DNA from: Bacillota bacterium
Lineage (GTDB): Bacteria > Bacillota > Clostridia > Tissierellales > Sedimentibacteraceae
Direction: 5' to 3'
Assembly (NCBI GenBank): GCA_029239575.1
Contig: JARBUP010000088.1
Location: 1 to 9,734 of the forward strand
Length of the DNA stretch: 9,734 nt
Under the pieces are notes generated by a model. That model did no database searches, was not told the origin of the DNA, and saw only the letters and a list, made by a program, of their open reading frames with translations. Positions 1 through 5,462 of the stretch are shown one piece after another; the stretch's first letter is position 1; every line of letters starts with the position of its first letter. A program made the translations under genes and the position numbers.

Positions 1-483
1 ATAACTGGACTTGATCCTCTCGAAGTAACAGGAGTTGGAGGAAATCTTCCTATAGAACTATTAGATAATAAAGCTAATGTTATAAGAAAAGCAATTGAAG
101 TCAACAAACCGGATAAAAATGATCCTATAGATCTTCTTTCAAAAATAGGTGGATATGATATTGGAGGAATGGCAGGGGTAATAATTGGTGCAGCATCATG
201 TGGAGTACCAGTAATTGTTGATGGATTTATTTCTACAGTTTCAGCAATAATTGCAACAATGCTTGAACCAAAAATAAAACATTACATAATACCTTCTCAT
301 AGTTCTAAAGAAAAAGCATCTAAATTAGCTTCTGATTATCTTGGTTTACAGCCTATGCTTAATTTGAATATGAGATTGGGAGAAGGCTCAGGAGCAGTTC
401 TTGGTTTTTGTATAGTTGAGGCAGCAACTGATATGAACAGCACAATGGTAACATTTGAAGACTCTGGTGTAATGGCAATATAA
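1..483 (+). CDS. cobT: Nicotinate-nucleotide--dimethylbenzimidazole phosphoribosyltransferase, C-terminal part (5' end outside window)
   Basis: Reading frame 1 is open from the first base to TAA at 481-483 and gives the last 160 residues of CobT. This enzyme transfers phosphoribose from nicotinate mononucleotide to a lower-ligand base (classically 5,6-dimethylbenzimidazole), making the alpha-ribazole phosphate used in cobamide nucleotide-loop assembly in the cytoplasm. Visible family hallmarks are the GGYDIGGMAG segment (local residues 50-59), the VPVIVDGFISTVSAI segment (about 70-84) and NMRLGEGSGA (123-132). The Glu of that last motif, codon 382-384, corresponds to the catalytic base of the Salmonella enzyme. 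The first Met in view (169) is internal, because homology runs continuously upstream of it, so the gene is partial rather than a 104-residue protein. Whether neighbouring cob genes lie upstream cannot be seen. The C-terminus is intact and a hairpin starts about 10 nt after the stop. Confidence 0.93.
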   Translation: MTGLDPLEVTGVGGNLPIELLDNKANVIRKAIEVNKPDKNDPIDLLSKIGGYDIGGMAGVIIGAASCGVPVIVDGFISTVSAIIATMLEPKIKHYIIPSHSSKEKASKLASDYLGLQPMLNLNMRLGEGSGAVLGFCIVEAATDMNSTMVTFEDSGVMAI

Positions 484-492
484 AATTTTAAT

Positions 493-519
493 TTCTTATA
501 TTAAAGATTAATATAAGAA
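493..519. repeat. AT-rich perfect hairpin just after cobT
   Basis: Two perfect 12-bp inverted arms, TTCTTATATTAA (493-504) and TTAATATAAGAA (508-519), flank a 3-base loop (AGA). It begins 10 nt after the cobT stop and ends 2 nt before the next, more GC-containing hairpin. The stem has only two G:C pairs and no following T-run on the plus strand, so alone it is a weak terminator. It may act as a 3' end stabiliser for the cobT mRNA or as part of a composite terminator. Confidence 0.5.
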
Positions 520-558
520 TAAAACTCCTTGATGTTTTTTAAATCATTCAAGGAGTTT
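511..558 (-). terminator. Probable intrinsic terminator between convergent cobT and isocitrate dehydrogenase, best on the minus strand
   Basis: Perfect 11-bp arms AAACTCCTTGA (522-532) and TCAAGGAGTTT (548-558) flank a 15-nt loop. On the minus strand the stem is followed by TTTTATTCTTATATT, a fair U-rich tail, so it should end the citrate operon about 40 nt after the isocitrate dehydrogenase stop. On the plus strand the tail (TTTAATATTGATTGT) is poorer but could still serve cobT. The long loop lowers confidence slightly. Confidence 0.72.
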
Positions 559-597
559 AATATTGATTGTACATTTTCATTTAGGATAATTTTAAAT

Positions 598-1599
598 TTA
601 ATTTAACCTTTTTATAATTTCGTCTTTAAATTCATCGGTATAAAGTTTTCCGCCAATATCTTTAGTGTGAAGATTCTTATCTATTAAAACTTCTTTAAGA
701 GCCATATCTATTTTAGAAGCTGCTTCATCTTCACCGATATATTTGAGCATCATGATTCCTGATAAAATTGCTGCTGTTGGATTAGCTATATTTTGCCCGG
801 CTATATCAGGAGCAGAGCCATGAACCGGTTCGAAAATTGCAGCATCATCACCTATGTTTGCGCTTGGAGCTAAACCAAGGCCACCAACCAATCCAGCAGC
901 TAAATCTGATAAAATGTCTCCGTATAAATTTGGAGCAACTATTATATCAAAATTATGTGGATTCATTACAAGTTTCATTGCCATGGCATCAACGATAACA
1001 TCATCAAATTTGATTTGAGAATAATTTTCTGATATTTTTTGGCATGATTTTAAAAATAAACCATCAGAAAGTTTCATAATATTTGCTTTATGAGAAGCTG
1101 TTACTTTTGTTCTTTTTTCTTTGATAGCTAATTTAAAAGCAAAATCTGCTATTCTTTCGCTTGCTTCCCTTGGAATCACTTTAATACTTTCTGCGGTATC
1201 AGGTGTTGACATATGTTCTATGCCTTTATACAAATCTTCGCTATTTTCTCTTACTATAACCATATCTAAATCTTTATATAGAGATTCTATTCCTTCAAAT
1301 GATTTTATTGGTCTTAAATTGCTATGCAAATTAAACATTTGTCTTAAAGTTACATTAATGCTTCTAAAACCTCCTCCAACTGGTGTTGTAATAGGACCTT
1401 TTAATGCTATTTTATTTCTTTTTATACTTCTTATAGTATGTTCAGGTAATAAATTTCCGAATTTCTCAAATGCAGTATTACCGGCAATAACTTCTTCCCA
1501 TTCTATGTTGTTTGTTGCGGTATTAATTATTTCTACTGTAGCACTCATTATTTCCAAGCCGATTCCGTCGCCGGGTATCAATGTTATTTTCTTTTTCAT
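598..1599 (-). CDS. icd: NAD-type isocitrate dehydrogenase (isocitrate/isopropylmalate dehydrogenase family)
   Basis: The 333-residue protein catalyses oxidative decarboxylation of isocitrate to 2-oxoglutarate; NAD rather than NADP is the likely cofactor. It has the single-domain length of NAD-IDH, homoisocitrate and isopropylmalate dehydrogenases. Visible motifs: IPGDGIG (8-14); RSINVTLRQMFNLHSNLRP (79-97) with the Ser80-x-Asn82 and Arg86/Arg96 pattern typical of isocitrate-type substrate loops; RENSEDLYKGIEH (117-129) with catalytic Tyr124; SHKANIMKLSDG with catalytic Lys171; metal-binding Asp204, Asp228 and Asp232 (NLYGDILSD); and the nucleotide-binding HGSAPDIAGQNIANP (260-274), whose Asp265 is usual in NAD enzymes. 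GAGG lies 5 nt before the ATG. It is the last gene of the operon, 60 nt after aconitase. Homoisocitrate or isopropylmalate dehydrogenase are the alternatives, but the Ser-x-Asn loop and the citrate synthase/aconitase neighbours favour isocitrate. In Clostridium acetobutylicum the equivalent gene follows aconitase in the same order. Confidence 0.88.
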   Translation of the reverse strand: MKKKITLIPGDGIGLEIMSATVEIINTATNNIEWEEVIAGNTAFEKFGNLLPEHTIRSIKRNKIALKGPITTPVGGGFRSINVTLRQMFNLHSNLRPIKSFEGIESLYKDLDMVIVRENSEDLYKGIEHMSTPDTAESIKVIPREASERIADFAFKLAIKEKRTKVTASHKANIMKLSDGLFLKSCQKISENYSQIKFDDVIVDAMAMKLVMNPHNFDIIVAPNLYGDILSDLAAGLVGGLGLAPSANIGDDAAIFEPVHGSAPDIAGQNIANPTAAILSGIMMLKYIGEDEAASKIDMALKEVLIDKNLHTKDIGGKLYTDEFKDEIIKRLN

Positions 1600-1659
1600 A
1601 AGAACCTCTTTTTAAATTAAATTTTTGTAACTTTCTGTAAATGAGTTTCAAGAAAAGCT

Positions 1660-3603
1660 TTAGCTTTTTTTATTTTTAATGCTCATTAAATTTAACAGGC
1701 CGCCTGCTTTTAATATTTCGATTTCTCTATCAGTTAACACAAGTTCCATTTTAAACTCATAATTTTTTGTTTTGTTTATTACATTAATGATGCTTGAATT
1801 TAATTGGTTTGATAAATCATTTAATTCAAGTTCATCCATTACATCTATTTTTAAATAGTCAGCTTCGTTATTAAAAACCAATGGAATTATACCGTTATTA
1901 ATTAAATTGCTTTTATGTATTCTTGCAAAAGATTTTGCCAAAACACTTTTTATTTGCAAATAAAGAGGTGCTAAAGCAGCATGTTCTCGGCTTGAACCCT
2001 GTCCATAATTTTTGCCGGCTATTATAAATCCTCCGTTATTTAACTTTGCCCTTGTTGGAAATTCCTTGTCCAAAGGTGTAAGGCAAAATTCAGATAAATA
2101 AGGAATATTTGATCTGTAAGGAAGAAGGCTTGCATTTGAAGGCATTATATGATCAGTAGTTATATCATCTTCTGTTTTTATTAGTACTTTACCGTATATG
2201 CTATCTTTTAAACTGCTGTTTTTAGGAAAAGGCTTAATATTTGGCCCTCTAATTATTTCAATATCACAAACTGCACTTTCTTCTATAGGTGCAATAATCA
2301 TATTGTCATTAACAAGAAAAACACTTGGTAGATCAATTTCAAGCTTCAAATTTTCATCAAAGTCTTCTTCTCCTACTATGAATCCTTTAATTGCAGATAA
2401 AGCTGCTATTTCAGGGCTGACAAGATATACACCAGCAGTGTCTGTTCCACATCTTCCCTTGAAATTTCTGTTAAATGTTCTCAGCGATACAGCACCATTA
2501 CTTGGTGATTGCCCCATACCAATACATGGACCACATCCGCTTTCAAGAATTCTTGCTCCTGATTCTATAATTTTACTTAGTGCACCATTTAATGCAAGCA
2601 TATTCAATACTTGTTTTGAACCTGGAGAAACAGTTAATGATACATTTTCACTCACTGTTTTTCCATCCAATATTTTTGCAACTTTCATCATATCTGCATA
2701 TGAAGAATTTGTACAACTTCCAATATTAACTTGGTCTACTTTTAATCCTCTTATTTCTGATACTAAAACCACTGAGTCAGGAGAATGAGGAATTGCAATA
2801 TTAGGTTTTATTGTACTTAAGTCAATTACAATTTGTTCGTCATAAACTGCATCATCATCAGCACTTAAGTTTATATAATCATTTTCCCTTCCTTGAGCTT
2901 TAAGAAAATCTAATGTTCTTTCATCAGAAGGAAAAACTGATGTTGTTGCTCCAAGTTCTGCACCCATATTTGTTATAGTGCCTCTTTCTGGAACAGAAAG
3001 AGACATTACACCTTCACCCGTATATTCAAATATTTTATTAACTCCTCCTTTAACTGTAAAAATTTTTAAAACTTCAAGTATCACGTCTTTTGCAGATGCA
3101 GGACTCTTCAGTTTTCCCATAAGTTTTACATTTACAATTTTAGGCATTATTATGTTATATTCGCCACCTGCCATAGCTATTGCCACATCTAATCCACCTG
3201 CACCGATTGCTAGCATTCCGCAACCTCCGCATGTAGGAGTATGGCTGTCTGATCCAAGAAGAGTATCTCCAGGAACTGAAAATCTTTCTAAATGTACTTG
3301 ATGGCAAATTCCATTGCCAGGTTTTGAAAAATATATACCATATTTTTTAGCGACGGTTTGTATGTAAAGGTGATCATCAGCATTTTCAGGACCTGACTGC
3401 AACATATTGTGGTCTATATATGCAACGGACCTTTTGGTTTTGACTTTGTCAACATCCATTGCTTCAAATTGAAGATACGCCATTGTTCCAGTTGAATCTT
3501 GTGTGAGTGTCTGATCAATTTTAATACTGATTTCTGTACCTGATTTCATTTCCCCTGAAATTAGGTGGCTTTTAATTAATTTTTGTGCTAATGTTAATCC
3601 CAT
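1660..3603 (-). CDS. acnA: Aconitate hydratase, short clostridial type
   Basis: The 647-residue protein interconverts citrate and isocitrate through cis-aconitate using a [4Fe-4S] cluster. The three cluster cysteines are visible: Cys297 in NIGSCTNS, and Cys357 and Cys360 in GCGPCIGMG. Other family motifs are AYIDHNMLQ (61-69), GSDSHTPTCGG (117-127), NRNFKGRCG (378-386) and, in the C-terminal swivel domain, GQGSSREHAA (534-543), whose Ser-Ser-Arg-Glu-His holds the active-site serine. It is much shorter than the roughly 750-900-residue AcnA/AcnB enzymes, and both large and swivel parts are in one chain, unlike the two-subunit LeuCD isomerase. The N-terminus begins right at the family start (GLTLAQKLI) after AGGAGG spaced 4 nt from ATG. 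It is the middle gene, 42 nt after the citrate synthase. The protein is oxygen-labile by family, and no odd residue is seen. Confidence 0.94.
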   Translation of the reverse strand: MGLTLAQKLIKSHLISGEMKSGTEISIKIDQTLTQDSTGTMAYLQFEAMDVDKVKTKRSVAYIDHNMLQSGPENADDHLYIQTVAKKYGIYFSKPGNGICHQVHLERFSVPGDTLLGSDSHTPTCGGCGMLAIGAGGLDVAIAMAGGEYNIIMPKIVNVKLMGKLKSPASAKDVILEVLKIFTVKGGVNKIFEYTGEGVMSLSVPERGTITNMGAELGATTSVFPSDERTLDFLKAQGRENDYINLSADDDAVYDEQIVIDLSTIKPNIAIPHSPDSVVLVSEIRGLKVDQVNIGSCTNSSYADMMKVAKILDGKTVSENVSLTVSPGSKQVLNMLALNGALSKIIESGARILESGCGPCIGMGQSPSNGAVSLRTFNRNFKGRCGTDTAGVYLVSPEIAALSAIKGFIVGEEDFDENLKLEIDLPSVFLVNDNMIIAPIEESAVCDIEIIRGPNIKPFPKNSSLKDSIYGKVLIKTEDDITTDHIMPSNASLLPYRSNIPYLSEFCLTPLDKEFPTRAKLNNGGFIIAGKNYGQGSSREHAALAPLYLQIKSVLAKSFARIHKSNLINNGIIPLVFNNEADYLKIDVMDELELNDLSNQLNSSIINVINKTKNYEFKMELVLTDREIEILKAGGLLNLMSIKNKKS

Positions 3604-3645
3604 GTTTCCTCCTGATTATGAAAAATTTTATTTTGAATTGCTAAC

Positions 3646-4989
3646 TTATATTGCTTGCACTTTCTGTTCGTAATTCCCAAAAATATATATATTGCTTAAA
3701 AATTTCATTTCTTTATTTGTAATATTAGTAGTTCTTCCTTTATGATATTCTTCATCAATTTTATTTTTAAATGTTATTAATCGTTCATCACCTTTTTTTA
3801 ATTTGCTATCTCCTTCAAGACCGTAATAACTATTTATCCAATATGCAATTCCTGAGATTCCAGAGTATGAATTAATTGCTACAAGAGGAGGTTTCCCAAG
3901 AATTTTTCTCGTGTCAAAACTATTGTATATTTCTTCATCTTTTAAAAGTCCATCAGCATGAATGCCTGCTTTTGTTAAGTTGAAGTCCCTGCCTACAAAA
4001 GGTGTTTTTGGATTTATTTCATAATGAAGTTCTTTTTCGAAAAATTTTTCAATATTTTTTAACACTTGTAAATTCATATTTTTTGTTGTTTCTTTTATTT
4101 GAGCATACTCTATTAGCATTGCTTCAAGAGGTGTATTTCCTACTCTTTCACCTATTCCGAATAATGTGGTATTCACTGATGAACATCCGTAAAGCCATGT
4201 TGTTGTAGAATTAGTCACTGCGGAATAATAATCATTGTGTCCATGCCACTCTAAGGAACATGAAGGTACTTTAGCATGATTTTTTAATCCATGAATAATA
4301 GCGGGTACTGATCTTGGAAGTTCAACTCCTGTATGAGATATACCTACTCCTAAAGTATCGCATGCTCTGATTTTAACGTTTAAATAACTTTCTTTTCTCA
4401 TTTGCATAAGTTTTTTTGCAAGAGGGACAACAAATCCATGAAAATCAGCTCTGGTAATATCCTCAAAATGACATCTTGGGACTATTCCGTTTTCTAAAGC
4501 TGAATATGCTATATCGAGATACATTTTCATGGCTTCTTGTCTGCTTTTGCCCAACTTGCTAAAAATATGATAATCTGAACATGACATGAGTATGCCGGTT
4601 TCTTTTATGCCCATAGATTTTACAAGATTAAAATCTTCTTTATTAGCCCTTATCCAAGATGTTACTTCCGGAAATTTATATCCTTTTTCTATACATTTAG
4701 TAGCAGCGATTCTATCTTTTTTATCATACAGGAAAAATTCAGTTTGCCTTATAATACCTGATTCATTGTCAAGTTCATGGAGCATTTCGTAAATTTTTAT
4801 CATTTGTTCTGCACTCATATTGGAAATTGATTGTTGGCCGTCTCTGAATGTAGTGTCAGTTATCCAAATTTCATTTGGAATATCCATAGGATATTGGATG
4901 TTATTAAACTTTATTTTAGGGATTTCTTCATATGGAAATACGTTTTTATAAAGTTTTGGTTTAGTATTTTCTTCTGAAATATGTTTCAT
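3646..4989 (-). CDS. Citrate (Re)-synthase, 2-isopropylmalate/homocitrate synthase superfamily
   Basis: The 447-residue protein most likely condenses acetyl-CoA with oxaloacetate to citrate with Re-face stereochemistry (EC 2.3.3.3), as the oxygen-sensitive clostridial enzymes do. It is an HMGL-type TIM barrel, unrelated to ordinary Si-citrate synthase. Motifs: ITDTTFRDGQQS (43-54) with the Arg49-Asp50 pair; RCHFEDITRAD (172-182); CDTLGVG (210-216); EWHGHNDY (247-254) with metal ligands His249 and His251; GIGERVGNTPLEAML (278-292); and GRDFNLTKAGIHADGLL (333-349). It carries a roughly 40-residue N-terminal extension and lacks the LeuA C-terminal regulatory domain, so leucine feedback is not expected. 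GGAGGTG lies 5 nt before ATG. It is the first gene of the operon, with aconitase and isocitrate dehydrogenase behind it, as in the C. acetobutylicum cluster. Automatic pipelines often label it 2-isopropylmalate or homocitrate synthase; gene order argues against both. Confidence 0.88.
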   Translation of the reverse strand: MKHISEENTKPKLYKNVFPYEEIPKIKFNNIQYPMDIPNEIWITDTTFRDGQQSISNMSAEQMIKIYEMLHELDNESGIIRQTEFFLYDKKDRIAATKCIEKGYKFPEVTSWIRANKEDFNLVKSMGIKETGILMSCSDYHIFSKLGKSRQEAMKMYLDIAYSALENGIVPRCHFEDITRADFHGFVVPLAKKLMQMRKESYLNVKIRACDTLGVGISHTGVELPRSVPAIIHGLKNHAKVPSCSLEWHGHNDYYSAVTNSTTTWLYGCSSVNTTLFGIGERVGNTPLEAMLIEYAQIKETTKNMNLQVLKNIEKFFEKELHYEINPKTPFVGRDFNLTKAGIHADGLLKDEEIYNSFDTRKILGKPPLVAINSYSGISGIAYWINSYYGLEGDSKLKKGDERLITFKNKIDEEYHKGRTTNITNKEMKFLSNIYIFGNYEQKVQAI

Positions 4990-5017
4990 TGTTACACCTC
5001 CGTTTTATTGAATGATT

Positions 5018-5045
5018 TCTTTCGTTTAAGCGCTTAAATGAAAGA
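5018..5045. promoter_or_regulatory. 28-bp near-perfect palindrome with a cre-like core in the citrate operon leader
   Basis: The sequence is symmetric about 5031/5032. Thirteen of 14 pairs match and the only mismatch is 5024/5039. The core TTTAAGCGCTTAAA resembles the CcpA catabolite-response element (palindromic form TGTAAGCGCTTACA), differing only at one symmetric pair. It lies about 48-75 nt downstream of the predicted transcription start and ends about 17 nt before the Shine-Dalgarno. This position would suit transcriptional roadblock repression, or an RNA hairpin (two 5-bp stems around one mismatch, GCGC loop) near the ribosome site. The symmetry is seen directly; the CcpA link is inferred. 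Confidence 0.6.
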
Positions 5046-5061
5046 TGAAAAAAATAAGTTG

Positions 5062-5077
5062 CATTAATCGATCAATG
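5062..5077. promoter_or_regulatory. 16-bp near-palindrome just downstream of the predicted start site
   Basis: CATTAATCGATCAATG is symmetric except for one pair (5066/5073). Its ATTAATCG half (5063-5070) recurs at 5090-5097, right at the predicted transcription start, 27 bp away in the same orientation. This could be an operator with a second half-site. In RNA it would form a 6-bp stem with a UCGA loop followed, 5 nt on, by UUAUUUUUUU, so a weak attenuator is also possible. Confidence 0.4.
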
Positions 5078-5099
5078 TTTTGTTTTTATATTAATCGTT

Positions 5100-5128
5100 A
5101 TTATAAATAAGTAATGCAATATTGTCAA
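5100..5128 (-). promoter_or_regulatory. Near-consensus sigma-A promoter of the citrate (Re)-synthase/aconitase/isocitrate dehydrogenase operon
   Basis: On the minus strand the -35 is TTGACA (5123-5128, exact consensus), the spacer is 17 bp, and the -10 is TATAAT (5100-5105, exact consensus). Transcription would start near 5093, giving a leader of about 104 nt before the ATG at 4989. A promoter this strong in front of a biosynthetic operon usually implies that repression, not activation, sets the level. This fits the two palindromes placed downstream of it. Confidence 0.87.
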
Positions 5129-5169
5129 TATAAATTTCAAAAAAATAAATATTTATTCGAAAAACGACC

Positions 5170-5220
5170 TTTAAATGCCATAAAATATATTTTAAATGCA
5201 AGAAGAAGAATTTAAATTGC
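5170..5220. repeat. Three TTTAAAT(T)GC boxes at exact 21-bp spacing upstream of the operon promoter
   Basis: TTTAAATGC occurs at 5170-5178 and 5191-5199, and TTTAAATTGC at 5211-5220. Measured at their GC ends (5178, 5199, 5220) the spacing is exactly 21 bp, two turns of B-DNA. Units two and three also share the following AA-rich GCAA..AAGAA stretch, so this may be a decayed tandem repeat of about 21 bp. The nearest box lies about 41 bp upstream of the -35. Candidate sites for a helically phased DNA-binding protein; chance is not excluded in such AT-rich DNA. Confidence 0.42.
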
Positions 5221-5225
5221 AAAAG

Positions 5226-5257
5226 AAATTAGTTAAAAATTATTTGTGAACTAATTT
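5226..5257. repeat. 9-bp inverted repeat with 14-nt loop
   Basis: Arms AAATTAGTT (5226-5234) and AACTAATTT (5249-5257) are perfect. The stem is AT-rich with two G:C pairs. On the minus strand the tail TTTCTTTTGC is only weakly U-rich. Function unknown; possibly a back-up terminator or protein site. Confidence 0.3.
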
Positions 5258-5409
5258 ATAATATGATTATTAATATATTATTATGAAACTATTTTTTTTA
5301 AAAAATCATTTATATTATTATGCATTTTGACTTATATTAATTCTGAAAATATTAGTTATATATATAATTGATTTGATCATGAGTCTTGGTGACAAATAAA
5401 AATAAACAT

Positions 5410-5448
5410 AAAAAAACAAGGAAATTTACAAATAAATTTCCTTGTTTT
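5410..5448 (-). terminator. Strong intrinsic terminator of the carboxyltransferase gene
   Basis: A perfect 16-bp stem, AAAACAAGGAAATTTA (5413-5428) with its complement at 5433-5448, closes on a 4-nt loop. On the minus strand it ends in seven consecutive U (complement of A5410-5416, partly in the stem). It starts 14 nt after the stop of the carboxyltransferase gene. It therefore separates that gene from the downstream citrate operon, which has its own promoter. The plus-strand side also shows TTTT, so weak two-way action is possible. Confidence 0.93.
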
Positions 5449-5462
5449 GTGGAGTTCTATTA

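Larger units (their letters stand above)
4990..5462. other. 473-bp non-coding regulatory interval between the citrate operon and the carboxyltransferase gene
   Basis: No credible gene is present. Extremely AT-rich DNA holds, from right to left on the minus strand, the terminator of the carboxyltransferase gene, a 9-bp inverted repeat, three 21-bp-spaced GCATTTAAA boxes, the operon promoter, and an approximately 104-nt leader with two palindromes. Each is listed separately. The length alone (nearly half a kilobase in a compact genome) suggests regulation upstream of the citrate synthase. Confidence 0.75.

Noticed and set aside
1121..1615. Plus-strand open frame of 164 codons opposite isocitrate dehydrogenase
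   Set aside because: Antisense shadow of a well-supported gene; the hydrophobic look comes from the complementary codon pattern.
1653..1670. Hairpin AAAAGCT-TT-AGCTTTT followed by T-run, plus strand
   Set aside because: The stem is short and overlaps the aconitase stop codon; there is no plus-strand transcript to terminate, and on the operon strand the following bases do not form a good U-tract.
2198..2788. Plus-strand open frame of 196 codons inside the aconitase gene
   Set aside because: It lies wholly opposite aconitase, which has full family motifs; the translation is unlike any family and there is no convincing ribosome site.
598..4989. Leucine (LeuA-LeuCD-LeuB) or lysine (homocitrate) pathway cluster
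   Set aside because: The isomerase is a single 647-residue aconitase rather than LeuC plus LeuD, the synthase lacks the LeuA regulatory domain, and the dehydrogenase has an isocitrate-type substrate loop.
5380..5400. Tiny frame ATG..TAA encoding MSLGDK before the terminator hairpin
   Set aside because: Six codons, no Shine-Dalgarno, and no supported plus-strand promoter.
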